This document shows positions 11,186 to 22,328 of a stretch of DNA of 64,000 bases, piece by piece; the first letter of the stretch is position 1; each line of letters begins with the position of its first letter. This DNA comes from Rugalucina vietnamica (lineage: Eukaryota > Mollusca > Bivalvia > Lucinida > Lucinidae), in the NCBI GenBank assembly GCA_964017185.1, contig OZ024884.1, forward strand, positions 18,012,048-18,076,047, read 5' to 3'. The position numbers and the translations under genes were made by a program. The notes beneath the pieces are model-generated. The model was not told the origin of the DNA, did not search any database, and was given only the letters and a program-made list of their open reading frames with translations.

Positions 11186-11266
11186 GTTTTATGAATAATA
11201 GGAGCTTAAAATGACCATTTGACCATGAAGACTGCACCTTGAGAAATTCGCCAGTTTTTTTTAATT

Positions 11267-11521
11267 ATCAGGAAAACATAATCCACTTGAGCCCCACTTT
11301 TATACAGAAAAACTGGGGTTTGTAGGGGTATACCTATTTGTGTTATTTTTTTCCAAAACATAGATTGTGGGTACTCGTTAGAACCGCCTTGCCGAGGCAG
11401 TTCTAACATGTACCAACAATCAATATTTGGAGCTAAATGATTAAAAATGTCCTTCTTTTTTCTTATGAAATTTTCATTGTTACAGCTGAAAAAATATATT
11501 ACAGCAAGTTTTTGTAATGAT
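11267..11521 (+). mobile_element. Family A copy A2
   Basis: Left end ATCAGGAAAACATAATCC, right end GCAAGTTTTTGTAATG. The hairpin is retained but mismatched at the tip (CCGCCTTGCCGAGGCAG). Confidence 0.7.
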
Positions 11522-11832
11522 GACTTTAAATGTTCATTTTCACAAACTGACGTGAAGAAACACATTGACGGGAAATTCAATTGCATTTGCCAATAGATGG
11601 AAACTACCAAAGTGCATTTAATTAGAATTCGATGTTGTGCGTACAAAATATAACCTTATTTTCTTCATCTAAGTCGTTACACAGCATATACGAAACATCA
11701 GAGGATGTCCGCGTTAGCAGCTCAAATACATTTTCTATGATGCTTTATCTCTAGATGTACATGTACTCTGAGGCCTGGGCATCAATGACACATAAAATTG
11801 TCTCTACCAATCCTTTTCGGTATCATACCGAT

Positions 11833-12018
11833 TCAGTCAAATGACAGGGAAGTGTGTTCTTGTACTTTTAGATTAACAAGTAAAATTGTCTTATTTTTCA
11901 TCTTTTTATCTTGTGCCATGCAGGCATAATTTTCACCATGGTTGTGTATAGTCTCTGTATCATGCCACGCAAATGCTGTGACAACGACTGAGACAAAGAT
12001 TATCAACCACAAGCGCAT
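11833..12018 (-). CDS. Possible first exon of a secreted peptide
   Basis: The minus-strand frame begins MRLWLIIFVSVVVTAFA: two starting residues, a 14-residue hydrophobic core and an Ala-Phe-Ala cleavage-like end. This is a good signal-peptide profile. The following residues (WHDTETIHNHGENY) are hydrophilic. A GTGAAA at about 11940 could be a splice donor. The frame otherwise runs to a stop without recognisable domains. It lies just upstream of the LINE and is transcribed away from it. A random origin is quite possible. Confidence 0.3.
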   Translation of the reverse strand: MRLWLIIFVSVVVTAFAWHDTETIHNHGENYACMAQDKKMKNKTILLVNLKVQEHTSLSFD

Positions 12019-12169
12019 CTAAAGCCCATTTACTAGATAAGATGCTACTTAAAACAAAATAACACGTTTTGAATGTATGAAGAAACGAAATCCAGATTGA
12101 GCCGTTGAGTCATGTCAGCATGGAAAACGGGCTTACTAAATCTCAGTCATTAAGCGAGATTCTCGCTCT

Positions 12170-14345
12170 GTGCGAGATTCTCGTCCTCTTGGCGCAGGTA
12201 AGGAAAATGTACAGTGTATGGTCGAAATGTACAGGGAACTCCCAAAGGAATTGTTCCTGTCGCAAATGTTAAATGACTTTCATTCGGATGAAAGTGTGCT
12301 TTTTGACTTACGGCATAAATTGTTTAATGAAGTTAAGTGCCTTGAAGAGTTTCCCTATCCTCCAAGTTCGGAGCTAAAGAAGCGCAAAAACACGAGATCA
12401 GGAGAAAGTGTGGCTATGAAACTCGGGTATGATATCTATATTTTGACCTCCGTAATAGACGGAGCCCCATTCGATGATATGAAAGATATGTTGAGTATAT
12501 CTAAGCTGTCTTCTCAAAACCAGAGTACTTGTGTTAATTCACCTCTACATTCTGGGTCACAAAACGCAAATCAACAGACAGGCAACTATAGTGAAGCTGA
12601 ACTCTCTCTATTGCGGAACTTAGTTGCTAGTGTTCAAGCCGATATAGTGCAGCTCAAAGAGTCGCACAGGAGCCTGAGGGAAGAATATTCTAAAGACTTG
12701 AAACTAGTCAAAACGGATATAAATACTGTGAAATCAGAACTGAAGTCGTTTATGGAAACTTCTAGGAAAAACGCGGATGCCATTTCTGAACTGAGACAAT
12801 CGTTTGATCAGCTAAATGATGAAAAATCTAATGGCGTCGCAAGCATTAGGAGCGAAATGAAGCAAATGAAGTCAGACATAAAAGAATCTGATGATACGAA
12901 TGCTTTAGAAATCATGACGGTGAAGAACAAACTTAAAGATATGAATAGGCTAGAAAAACGGGTTTCAAAGTTGGAACATAAAATCCAGGATAGTAAAAGT
13001 GTGTCCTGTGATAAGGCCGATGGTAACTGTGCTCAAGGTGTGCAATGTGTTTTTACGAATGGCAATAATTCAAATAGAACTGATAGTAAGGATTTTACTG
13101 CAGAGATGTATATACCTAAAGATAATGGGAATCAAACTATGAGCAGTGACTGTAAAGCAGCTAGTGACACGGATATCGGCTATAATGATCCTCAAATTAA
13201 GAACGCTCTCGTGCGGTCACCGACTACAGGGCTTTTAAAGAGACTTCCTGTATCCAATATACGCGCTGAAACCGTAGTTCATATGAACATGGTGCCGAAT
13301 GCTAGTCCCCCTCCAACCCCTTCTCATCTACCAACGAATGGGGATCTCATAAGCTTTTCACCGAGCAGTAAGGCATCGAAGACCCACAAACCAGTGGATA
13401 GCATCGAGGATGTGGGCCAAGGTATTCGCCCACACGTGTTCTCGGAATCAGACGTTCAAGAGACTGGTGCGGTGCCACGTGATATACTACCTGGTACCAA
13501 CTTTTCGTGTCGTCGACAGACTCCATACACTATCAGTCCTCCTCGTGGAAATGTTTCATTGCGAAAGTCACTCGCACAGGGTGACCGTACTGGTGGGTAT
13601 AACCAGAACCACAGTTCTGGTGCTGTGACTGATACCAGGAATACGTCTGGGATATTTCCAATTAATACTGTCATAACTCCTATGGGTACTGTTGTAACTG
13701 ACAAACGGATTGAAAACGAATCTTCCTACGAGTGTCCTGTATACAATCGTTATGCTGTTCTGCAGGATAAAATGTACAGTGAAACACTAAATATAAATAA
13801 CCCCTTCCTTCGTCCCAGTGGCGCAAATGAGCAACAAGACTCGATACCGGTGCATATTTCAAGCAGATCTGAAAACCATGTAACTTCAAATAACTCTGAT
13901 AAACGCCTTGCTTCTAGTCAGGATCGTTACGATCCTCGTTCCCATCCCGAGCCAGAGTTTGCTCAGTACGGGGAAGATGATTCAGACGATGACTTTGAGA
14001 TGCACATACGACGCAGAAGCAGGCGTTTCTATATCGGAGGGTATACCAAGCATATCTGGACCAAAGCTTACGCGTTATGTCACCAAGAAAGGTGTCCCTG
14101 TGACGTGGATTAGTATTCGTAGATATGAAAAACAGAACAAAGCTGTTATTAGGTTAAATGTGGTTTCTGACTTGTCTTATAAATTACTGGAACATGGATT
14201 CTGGCCTCGTGGAATTACATGCAAACCATGGCTGACTAAAAATCAACTAAAAAATAAGGCATCAAACTATGCCAATCGTGGCTATCACCCTGTTGATAAC
14301 TATAAAGATGACCTCTACGGTCGGGACGAAGACACTGCTCAGTAG
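12170..14345 (+). pseudogene. LINE ORF1 (coiled-coil, nucleic-acid-binding), frameshifted near the end
   Basis: One open frame runs 12170-14113. Its N-terminal start is uncertain. An ATG at 12120 is in another frame, and an 18 bp duplication (GCGAGATTCTCG twice, 12154-12185) lies between, so the copy may be shifted there. Residues about 145-280 are rich in heptad-like leucines and charges (coiled coil), followed by a Ser/Asn-rich linker. Near 14050 the frame changes: the first frame gives RRRSRRFYIGGYTK, and the +1-type frame continues with RYVTKKGVPVTWISI...FWPRGITCKPW up to TAG 14343-14345. That second part looks like the ORF1 C-terminal RNA-binding module. ORF2 starts 22 bp later. Confidence 0.7.
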
Positions 14346-14366
14346 TTCATACTTTTACTCAGTATA

Positions 14367-17300
14367 ATGGCTTGCCTGAATCTTGGTTCTTGGAATGCCA
14401 CTGGCATCATGTCTAGTGCTGCTTATACGGGCAGTCTACTGGACAAGAAGTCGTTGCATTTTCTCGGAATATCAGAGCATTGGCTTTGTCCCCAAAATCT
14501 TCATTTTATAGAATCTATTCATAGAGATTATACAGGATTTGCTGTTTGTGATAACGATTTATTGTCAATAAGCCGGCGTAAAGTGGGTAAAGGTGGAGTG
14601 GCATTATTGTGGCACAGGTCCTTAAATGATAAAGTAACTCCCCTTGACATAGATAGTGATCGTATTTGTGGACTTCAATTTAGAATGAATGACAATCTTT
14701 TCATTTATATTTTACAAGTCTATGCTCCATGTAGTAGTCATTCTATTAACACTTATAGAGATTTTATAGACCTATTACATGTTACAATCAGTATGTACTC
14801 AAATAATGGCCTTGTGTTGATATTAGGAGACTTTAACGCTCATTTACAAGGGAAGAGGTTCATAAAGAACACCGATGCCCGTGGCAGATCTCTACTTGAC
14901 TTGATGCATGGTCTTAATTTGTTGGCAATAAATACCCTTCCAAATTGTATAGGGTCTTATTTCAGTTTCCGGTCATACGGTGACCTTTATGAATCTTTAA
15001 TTGATCATATTTTGATACCATCTGAAAGGTTAGACACGGTGTTATCATGTGAGATACTTGACGACGATGTTTTAAATGTCTCGCGTCACCTTCCAGTTGT
15101 ATGCAGTGTCTCTATTCCGACAGCAAATCTTAACGTTCAAAATTTTGATTTTCCAGCGCATGTAAAATGGGAGAAACTGGATGATGCGTCAAAAACGTCT
15201 TACAGAGCTGATCTAGAAGCTTTACTTCTTAGTTCTTGTGACAGCACTGGGCTCAGTTGCAATGATTCTATTGATAGGCAGTATTCTCATATTGTGAATA
15301 GCATATTGCGGGCATCAGATAAATTGCCGAAAACAAGATTCAAACCGTTTCTTAAGCCATATTGGGATAGCATTCTAAAACATTTACACGCTGTTATGCG
15401 CGGAAAGCGACGCGAATGGATACGCAATGGGCGTCCACGTGGAATGCAAAATATATCATATAAGGAATACAAAACCGCTAAAACTTTATTTCGTGCACAT
15501 CATAGGCGCTGTGCTGAAAATTATTTGACTGAACTTAACCTGGAAATAGATAAGGCTGCCGAAATTGATAGTGCAGTGTTCTGGAAAAAGGTGAATAATA
15601 GGCGCAAGACGTCTCATACTTCCGCAGGTTCTGAGATCAATTTTAGCGGAACTGTTTGCCGTGACCCATCGGACATTGTCCAAGGATGGGGACAGTACTT
15701 TTCAAATCTATATTCCGATACACAGCGCGATCATTATGATACTGAATTTCAGTCCGGCATCGAAGAGAGCGTGCAGAGAATTATTAGCAACTTTCCCATC
15801 TCCTGTCGGAACAGAGACACTGCAAACATATCTACAGATGAAGTTATTAATGCCGTTAAATGCCTGAAATCGAAAAAAGCATGCGGGCCAGATAAGATTT
15901 ATAATGAACATCTGATTTTTGGAGGTATTCCTCTCTATGAACAACTTTCTTCTCTGTTCAGTAATATGTATGCACATGGACATGTGCCCCAGAGCCTAAA
16001 GTATGGTATTATTATAACTCTACATAAAGGTGGCAGGAAGTCAAAAACTGACCCAAACTGCTATAGGGCAATTACTTTGTCTTCAGCAATATTGAAATTA
16101 TTTGAAAGAATCTTGCTCGAAAAAGTTCAGAATACAATCACTAAGCAGTTAAATTGGCTCCAAGGTGGGTTCCGACCAAACATTGGTTGCAATATGTCAT
16201 CTGTAATGCTCAGAGAATGCATTCTGTACGCCAAGGAGAACCATAGTAAATTGTATGTTTGCTACCTTGACGTAGAGAAGGCATTCGACAGGGTTTGGCA
16301 TTGTGGCTTATTTTTCAAGCTTCATGAGCATTTCGGCATCCAGTCCGAGTTATTAAGAATCATCATTGAACTTCACACAAATATGCGAAGTTGTGTTATT
16401 TTTAAGGGATATACTTCTGATTGGTTTGATATTTTGCAAGGCACCCGCCAAGGCGGAGTCTTGTCTCCCTTTTTATTTTTGTGTTTTACAGATGACCTAT
16501 TGGAGGAACTCTGCAGATGCTCTGCTAGCTTGAAAATTTCAAATCATGTAATTGGTTGCCCGGCTGTTTGCGATGACTTGTTGCTTGCCTCGCTTTCAAA
16601 ATGTGGGCTTGATGAATTGATGCGCATTTGTTTTAATAACTCTTGCAAATGGCATTTTAGTTATATGCCTACAAAGTGTTGTGTAATTGTTTATAATGAA
16701 TCTAAATACGAGTACATTCGGTCCAACAGATCTTGGGTTATTGGTAATAGTCCAGTAGAAGAGGATGAAAATTATAAACACCTTGGTGTTATAAGCAATA
16801 AATACTTAAGTTTGAAACCAAATATCAAAGATGCGTCTGATAAGATGAAAAGTACATTTTTTAGCCTAATGAACAGTGGTATATTTTATGATAATTCACT
16901 GCACCCATTAACGTGTAAGAAAATTTACAATGCTGTAGTGATACCCAAGGCCTTGTATGGCTGTGAAAATTGGTTTGCTCTGTCGTCTACTGAATTGCTC
17001 ACACTAGAACGTGCTCATAGATTCTGCATAAAGAAGATGCAGTCTTTACCTTTGTATACCAGAAGCGACGTAGCCCTTGGCTTGTTAGCTATATTTCCTA
17101 TAGAAGTTGAATTAGATATACGCAAACTGATATTGTTTGGTCAATTTTGTAGACTTAATCTAAACTGTTGGGTTAAGACCTTGTTTTTGTATAGACTTAC
17201 GTCATTCAATATTAATCCCAATAGACAAACTGGTTTTATAGTAGAAATTCATCGATTACTTAGAAAATATCAGCTTGATTATATTTTGCATGCATATTTG

Positions 17301-17402
17301 CAAGATGGAATTTTTCCAGGAAAACTAGCTTGGAAGCAGGTTGTCTTGGTTCGAGCGAGTCTCGGGTCCAGAATTTGTAAGATTCGGTGCTTTACATCAT
17401 GA
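14367..17402 (+). CDS. LINE ORF2: APE endonuclease and reverse transcriptase
   Basis: The 1011-codon frame starts at ATG 14367. The AP-endonuclease-like domain occupies residues about 3-250, with SEHWL, LGDFNAH (about 153), SLIDHILI (about 210) and SRHLPV (about 239). The RT spans about 540-790: LKSKKACGPDKI, YRAITLSS, motif A YLDVEKAFDRVW (about 633), motif B GTRQGGVLSP (about 692) and motif C AVCDDLLLAS (about 734). The catalytic aspartates are present, but the usual Y/F-A-D-D reads V-C-D-D. The product would nick DNA and prime reverse transcription of its own RNA. The last codons (KIRCFTS) differ from what another frame offers just after (FGALHHDFSPHWLWQF), so a frameshift near 17375 ends the protein early. 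Confidence 0.85.
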   Translation: MACLNLGSWNATGIMSSAAYTGSLLDKKSLHFLGISEHWLCPQNLHFIESIHRDYTGFAVCDNDLLSISRRKVGKGGVALLWHRSLNDKVTPLDIDSDRICGLQFRMNDNLFIYILQVYAPCSSHSINTYRDFIDLLHVTISMYSNNGLVLILGDFNAHLQGKRFIKNTDARGRSLLDLMHGLNLLAINTLPNCIGSYFSFRSYGDLYESLIDHILIPSERLDTVLSCEILDDDVLNVSRHLPVVCSVSIPTANLNVQNFDFPAHVKWEKLDDASKTSYRADLEALLLSSCDSTGLSCNDSIDRQYSHIVNSILRASDKLPKTRFKPFLKPYWDSILKHLHAVMRGKRREWIRNGRPRGMQNISYKEYKTAKTLFRAHHRRCAENYLTELNLEIDKAAEIDSAVFWKKVNNRRKTSHTSAGSEINFSGTVCRDPSDIVQGWGQYFSNLYSDTQRDHYDTEFQSGIEESVQRIISNFPISCRNRDTANISTDEVINAVKCLKSKKACGPDKIYNEHLIFGGIPLYEQLSSLFSNMYAHGHVPQSLKYGIIITLHKGGRKSKTDPNCYRAITLSSAILKLFERILLEKVQNTITKQLNWLQGGFRPNIGCNMSSVMLRECILYAKENHSKLYVCYLDVEKAFDRVWHCGLFFKLHEHFGIQSELLRIIIELHTNMRSCVIFKGYTSDWFDILQGTRQGGVLSPFLFLCFTDDLLEELCRCSASLKISNHVIGCPAVCDDLLLASLSKCGLDELMRICFNNSCKWHFSYMPTKCCVIVYNESKYEYIRSNRSWVIGNSPVEEDENYKHLGVISNKYLSLKPNIKDASDKMKSTFFSLMNSGIFYDNSLHPLTCKKIYNAVVIPKALYGCENWFALSSTELLTLERAHRFCIKKMQSLPLYTRSDVALGLLAIFPIEVELDIRKLILFGQFCRLNLNCWVKTLFLYRLTSFNINPNRQTGFIVEIHRLLRKYQLDYILHAYLQDGIFPGKLAWKQVVLVRASLGSRICKIRCFTS

Positions 17403-17801
17403 CTTCAGCCCGCACTGGCTATGGCAGTTCTCTAAAGATAACAGGAAAATGTTAAAGCCTTGCATCTCCGTTGTGCAGCTTTTATCACGTGCCTCCAGTT
17501 TACCTTTTTAACAACTATTTGTAACCATTGTCAAAAAATCTATGTTAATCTGTTGGACCATTGTATACATGAATGTATTTACCTAAATAGGCCAAGAGCA
17601 CTACTTTTACAGGAAATATTCTATCTTGATGTTGATGTATACATGTACCTAAATAGGCAAGACAGGCAGACACAAACTAATCTTCTACTTGGTGTTATGG
17701 TGCCTGAATTTTTACAGATACTATCTGATAGATCAGAAACTTTTAAAAGGATATGCATATCTAATTTACATAAGTTGTGGTGTATTTATAAAGCCAGGTG
17801 A
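17403..17801 (+). pseudogene. LINE ORF2 C-terminal remnant
   Basis: After the premature end, ORF2-like sequence continues in a second frame to about 17512. It then returns to the original frame (open 17460-17801), which contains a CxxC...H...C pattern (ICNHC...DHCIHEC) typical of the zinc-knuckle tail of such LINEs. Two frameshifts, near 17375 and 17500, therefore separate it from the RT. Confidence 0.6.
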
Positions 17802-18422
17802 GCCCCTGTGAAATCTTGGCTACGGTATTTTCGGCCCTGTCTTGCACAAACCAATCTATTGACACTCACACATTGAATGTAGATTAAAGATATAACATAT
17901 CAGCTACAACCTGGTGTAACAAGGGGGTGATCAGCTTGTGCATATGTGCTTTTTGATCCTCGCCCTTGTTCATAGGGTCCATGGTCCGTTCTGTTCACGT
18001 TGGGGCTCATATAGAGCTTTAACACTATTTTCTGCATTTTTGTAATGCCGATCATTGTGTTAGTTATACAATATACAATATTGTCAACATGCCTCTAGCC
18101 TGGCCTCTCTCTAGATATCTTACATTTCGTTTCGGTAAGGTTAACTGACTTGGGCCCGTGAGGATTTGGTACCGAGCTGTAAAGGCGAAAATTTCATGTG
18201 CTAGATATGGCACTCGTATGCGAAATATGGTACATGTAGATACAATTACTAGTATATACTGTCTTACGCCTCGTACGTCTTTCATGATTGCTTCTGTTTG
18301 TATTGTCATTTAATGTTGTAATTTGTATATATGTATTCCATGTCTATATGTTTATTGCCTATATGTTTGTTCATTGTCATGTCATATGTAACTCTCCTGT
18401 CTATGGAGGAAATAAAGAATAC
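17802..18422 (+). other. LINE 3' UTR
   Basis: Non-coding, ending in GGAGGAAATAAAGAATACTT. The unrelated sequence after this point sets the approximate element end. Confidence 0.5.
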
Positions 18423-18425
18423 TTA

Positions 18426-19050
18426 CATTATCGGTGAAACTCAGGTATATCGTTTCGACGGTCTACAGGGACATAACTTCTTTAATCGGATTAAGCTTAT
18501 TTGACGGAAATTCTGTGTTATTTCCCATGGCAGTTAGGTGCACAGAAGTTCAGTATGCTGTGTAAATGCTTAAGAGACAAACGTGTGCTAAATTTCAAAG
18601 TCAAATCTTTGACGAAAGTGAAGTTATTCAAATTTTAAAAGTAGTGCGTTGGCATTTTTGCCAAGTGTATATATTCTTAGCATCATAAATTCCGAAAACA
18701 GAAACAAACATTTTATGAACAAACCTTTGAATGGAATTTAAGTGTCGTAAGTCCTATTTTAAAAGTACATGAAGCAAATGGTGCGCGGTTCATTATATTC
18801 GTCCGTAATCAGGATAGATTCATGCGACGATTAATGGAAGTTCATGTATATTTAATTTATTTTTAGACTAACAATGACATTGGTTTGAATGCATATCCAC
18901 TTATGTACCATCACTTATTCACTCGTTTACCAAAATGACACTATATACACAAGAACTAGTCCATAATGTTATAAAAATTTCATCCATAAGTATAGGCAAA
19001 TAGCAGCAGCAACAACGCATTCATGAACATGAAAGTAAGTTCCATGAGCA
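18426..19050. other. No gene seen
   Basis: AT-rich unique-looking sequence without convincing coding potential. Confidence 0.5.
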
Positions 19051-19051
19051 T

Positions 19052-19257
19052 TCTGGGCCTACTTGTTCAAAATAAACGACATCGTTAGTTAACGAAATTG
19101 CAATATTACAAAAACACAGTTATTTTTTGTTGATAAAATGTGAGAATCCTTTAAAGGATTCTCACATTTGTTTTTTCAACAAGAAATAACAGTGCATTTG
19201 CTGAGTGCTTAACGACAACGTTATTAAGCTACCGAAGTTTTGAACAACTGGGCCCTG
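19052..19257. mobile_element. Family F fold-back copy F2
   Basis: Arms are CTGGGCCTACTTGTTCAAAA and TTTTGAACAACTGGGCCCTGG. The central hairpin is GTGAGAATCCTTTAAAGGAT with its complement. About 205 bp, uninterrupted. Confidence 0.75.
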
Positions 19258-19360
19258 GAGTTTTAAATTGATATAAAATAAATACAAATCATGTTTACGC
19301 TTCTTCAAAACTTATAAAACGAGTATGATTACCTTCCTCTAGTCTTTGCAAACGTACAAA

Positions 19361-19584
19361 TGAGCCGCCTCATGGGAAAACCAACAATCTGCATATGCGA
19401 AAACAAAGACGCAGATCAGCTTCAGCGGTTCAGCGCCTTTGTTTTCGCTACACGGATAGAACACTTCCTCTTCTTTTTAAATCCGAAATTTCAAGCTTCC
19501 AGCCTACTTCTGTGACTGTACAGCCGCCTTAGTGTCGGACCTGTTCGGAAACCAAATTGTTGGTTTTCCCACGAGGCGGCTCAA
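19361..19584 (+). mobile_element. Family B palindromic MITE-like copy B1
   Basis: Reference description of family B. The ends are GAGCCGCCTCATGGGAAAAC and GTTTTCCCACGAGGCGGCTC. Just inside the left end lies an off-centre hairpin, GCGAAAACAAAGGCGCAGAT with its complement. It is followed by TTAAATCCGAAATTTCAAGC and TGTGTCGGACCTGTTCGGAA. No coding content. In this copy the hairpin tip is partly deleted (CAGCTTCAGCGGTTCAGCG). Confidence 0.75.
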
Positions 19585-19995
19585 ATGGTCTAGTTTCAAG
19601 TTACATTTAAACACTGATTACAGTTTTAAAGCGGAAACCAAACAAAGGATGGTTGCGTGCAAACATATAAGCGCACTGAATGTTCTTTTTGAAAAATATA
19701 GGGTTTCGTGTAATCGGATATTTTATTCAACTTTTGGAAGACTGGTTACTGAACACTTTAAAAGATTTTATTTTTTCCATTTTTGTAAAACAAGGAGTAA
19801 CTGTCTAGTGGTTTGTGTCACAAAGGACGGTATCATAATTGAGTCGTGGCATTTCGACTGGATTTCCGACAAGTCCGAGACACAGACCGGTCAGTGCGTT
19901 CACAGAAGATGGATAGACTTTCCACACGTTAAATCTGAAGGATGGTGCAATTGAAAACGAAGGCGCTGATCAGCCCTGCAGTCACTGCAGCCGTC

Positions 19996-20028
19996 TTTTT
20001 ATTTTTTTTTTATTTTCTATTTTTTTTT

Positions 20029-20065
<37 letters not shown>

Positions 20066-20119
20066 TTTATTTATTTATTTTATTTTATTTTTTTTTTTTT
20101 TTTTTTTTTATTTTTTTTT
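19996..20119. repeat. T-rich (TTTA)n low-complexity tract
   Basis: ATTT repeats and T-runs of more than 100 bp. Confidence 0.9.
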
Positions 20120-20178
20120 CATAACGTTGCATATGCGATTTTTTGTGTTAATCGACTATCTTTCGTCACTAAAATCAT

Positions 20179-20275
20179 TAGCTCACCTGAACCGTAACGC
20201 TCACAAGGTAAGCATGCAGTATACCCATGACCCGGTGTCACTCTGTCGTCCGTACATAGTTTCAAAGATTTTTCC
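20179..20275 (+). mobile_element. Left-end fragment of the 4784-type tandem-core element
   Basis: AGCTCACCTGAACCGTAACG and AGTATACCCATGACCCG match 4784-4885 closely, and TTTCAAAGATTTTTC matches the start of its core. The rest is missing. Confidence 0.65.
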
Positions 20276-20534
20276 ATCTGAGCCAGCACTTACGTACGCT
20301 GCGGACGCTGCAGATAGGTCTTCCGTAGCTGACCGTCCTATCCGTATCGATTCATAACTTATCCGTATATGGCCGTGAAGATCCTGCAAATTTTGATAAT
20401 TTGTCGAAAATCAGTGAGGATAGGTAATGTCACATACATTAAGGCATTTATTCGAATGTGTCCGTATCATCTGGTACCTAAACCGCATATAGTCCATAAC
20501 TAAACTCATCATTGTGCAAGCATATTCTGGTCAG

Positions 20535-20538
<4 letters not shown>

Positions 20539-20595
<57 letters not shown>
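20539..20595. repeat. Poly(T) tract
   Basis: About 57 T. Confidence 0.9.
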
Positions 20596-20811
20596 CAAGA
20601 AGAAACTAAGAGAAGCCAAAAAAAAAGCCTCACCATCATCTCCGAAACTGGATGAGCATAAAGGTGTTTGTTTTGGATGGGATTAAAAGATTCTATGATG
20701 GTATATAGGCCTCAACGAGGAAATCTCAGGCTCGTTTTCAGATTATTCCAGTCTCATCTAAGGCCCTGCCGAGCCTGGGCATTTTGTTTTGTTTCATATG
20801 GTTTGGTTAGG

Positions 20812-20972
20812 TTCAGTGCTAGGTTAGGGTTAGGTAAGGGTTATAGAAAGGGTTCGGTTAGGTTAGGATTAGGTTAAGGTTATGGTTATGGTTATGATTA
20901 CGGTTATGTTTATGGTTAGGGTTAGAGTTTGGGTCAGGTGAGGTTAGAGTTATGGTTCGTGTAATGATAAGG
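20812..20972 (+). repeat. Telomere-like repeat, left part of a split array
   Basis: Degenerate GGTTAG/GGTTAT words on the plus strand. The stretch ends in ATAAGG (20967-20972), which is repeated at 27487-27492 beyond the inserted 6.5 kb element. This segment and 27487-29890 were therefore one array. Confidence 0.75.
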
Positions 20973-21433
20973 TATGGAACGCCAAAGCTGTCTGATGGTA
21001 AGGAATAAAAACATTTGATGCATCATCGTCATTATATCCTGCTCACATTTGATTATATGTTGTATAGTGTGCATTATATGATGAGAAAAGTCCATTATAT
21101 GTTGGACCAGGATCTTTATATTATGAAAGTTTCCATTATATGATGAGTAAACATCTTTATATTATGGTAGACTTACATTATATGCTGATACAACCTCATT
21201 ATATGATGTGACAACTACATTATATTATGGGCTATTGTCTTTATATGCATCAAGTTCATTATATGGTTCGATAACTTCATTATATGCGCAAACTTCATTA
21301 TATGCGCAAACTTCATAATATGATGTGACAACTACATCATATGATGTGGACGATTTTGCGAGAAGAAGAATTACATTGACACCGTTTAGAGAGTTATTGT
21401 ATACATGCCGGGACTACCGGACATACTGCTGAT

Positions 21434-21436
<3 letters not shown>

Positions 21437-21518
<82 letters not shown>
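21437..21518. repeat. (TCTA)n microsatellite
   Basis: About 20 TCTA units in the left arm of the fold-back. Confidence 0.95.
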
Positions 21519-21519
<1 letters not shown>

Positions 21520-21802
21520 ATCACCATCATCATCATCATCGTCATTATGATATTATATCATCATCAATATCGAACATCATCATCATCATGATCGAAAGTA
21601 GTATAGAGTATGGATTTTTAATCTACTTTCATGGTCGCCTGGTGTTGTTCGGTTGTTCAAGATGGCGGCCTCCATGAGACCGATATTGCGCAATATTTCG
21701 TAAGATCCACGAATCATTCTATTTCCGTTTCCATGCCACTTTCGATCCGGTTTCTTATTGGCATTTTAAGAACGGCAAGCGTCATCCTGGCCACCACTAG
21801 TA

Positions 21803-22328
21803 GACTTCCAGGATACCGGTGCCAATTAGATTAAGCTTAGATTTCGACTCCCAATACCCTTCCGAGTCGAAAGCGTCGGTCTGCGACACCACCAGACCAC
21901 TCGCAGACTTCCAGGATACCGGTGCCAATTAGTTTAAGCTTAGATTTCGACCCCCAAAACCCTCCCGAGTCAAAAGCGTCGGTCTGCGACACTATCAGAC
22001 CACTCGCAGACTTCCAGGATACCGGTGCCAATTAGTTAAAGCATATATTTCGACTCCCAAGACCCTCCCGAGTCGAAAGCGTCGGTCTTCGACACTACCA
22101 GACCACTCGTAGACTGCCAGGATACCGGTGCGAATTAGTTTCAGCTTAGATTTCGACCCCCAAGACCCTCCCGAGTCGAAATCGTCGGTCTGCGACACTA
22201 TCAGACCACTCGCAGACTTCCAGGATACCGGTGCCAATTAGTTTAAGCATACATTTCGACTCCCAAGGCCCTCCCGAGTCGAAAGCGTCGGTCTGCGACA
22301 CTACCAGACCACTCGCAGACTTCCAGGA
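21803..22328. repeat. Five 103 bp tandem repeats in the fold-back loop
   Basis: GACTTCCAGGATACCGGTGC starts at 21803, 21906, 22009, 22112 (with GACTGCC), 22215 and partly 22318. The spacing is exactly 103 bp each time. Units differ by a few substitutions and no indels. The period is not a multiple of three, so the open frames across it are not coding. Confidence 0.9.

Larger units (their letters stand above)
12110..18422 (+). mobile_element. Non-LTR retrotransposon (LINE), near full length
   Basis: Two consecutive ORFs with the order coiled-coil ORF1, then APE endonuclease plus reverse transcriptase. A 3' UTR of roughly 600 bp follows, ending near AATAAAGAATACTT. The group is CR1/Jockey/I-like; the exact clade (Nimb-like is my guess) needs a tree. 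The 5' end is not defined; sequence up to about 12060 may belong. Few breaks suggest a fairly recent insertion: one in ORF1 and two close to the end of ORF2. No target duplication could be picked out. Confidence 0.85.

Noticed and set aside
21405-21677. Open frame with Ser-Ile-Tyr-Leu repeats and its mirror at 22344-22706
   Set aside because: It is translation of TCTA/GATA and CAT microsatellites.
21837-22237. Repetitive open frames on the minus strand across the 103 bp repeats
   Set aside because: The period is not a multiple of three, and the frames shift between units, so they follow from the repeat.
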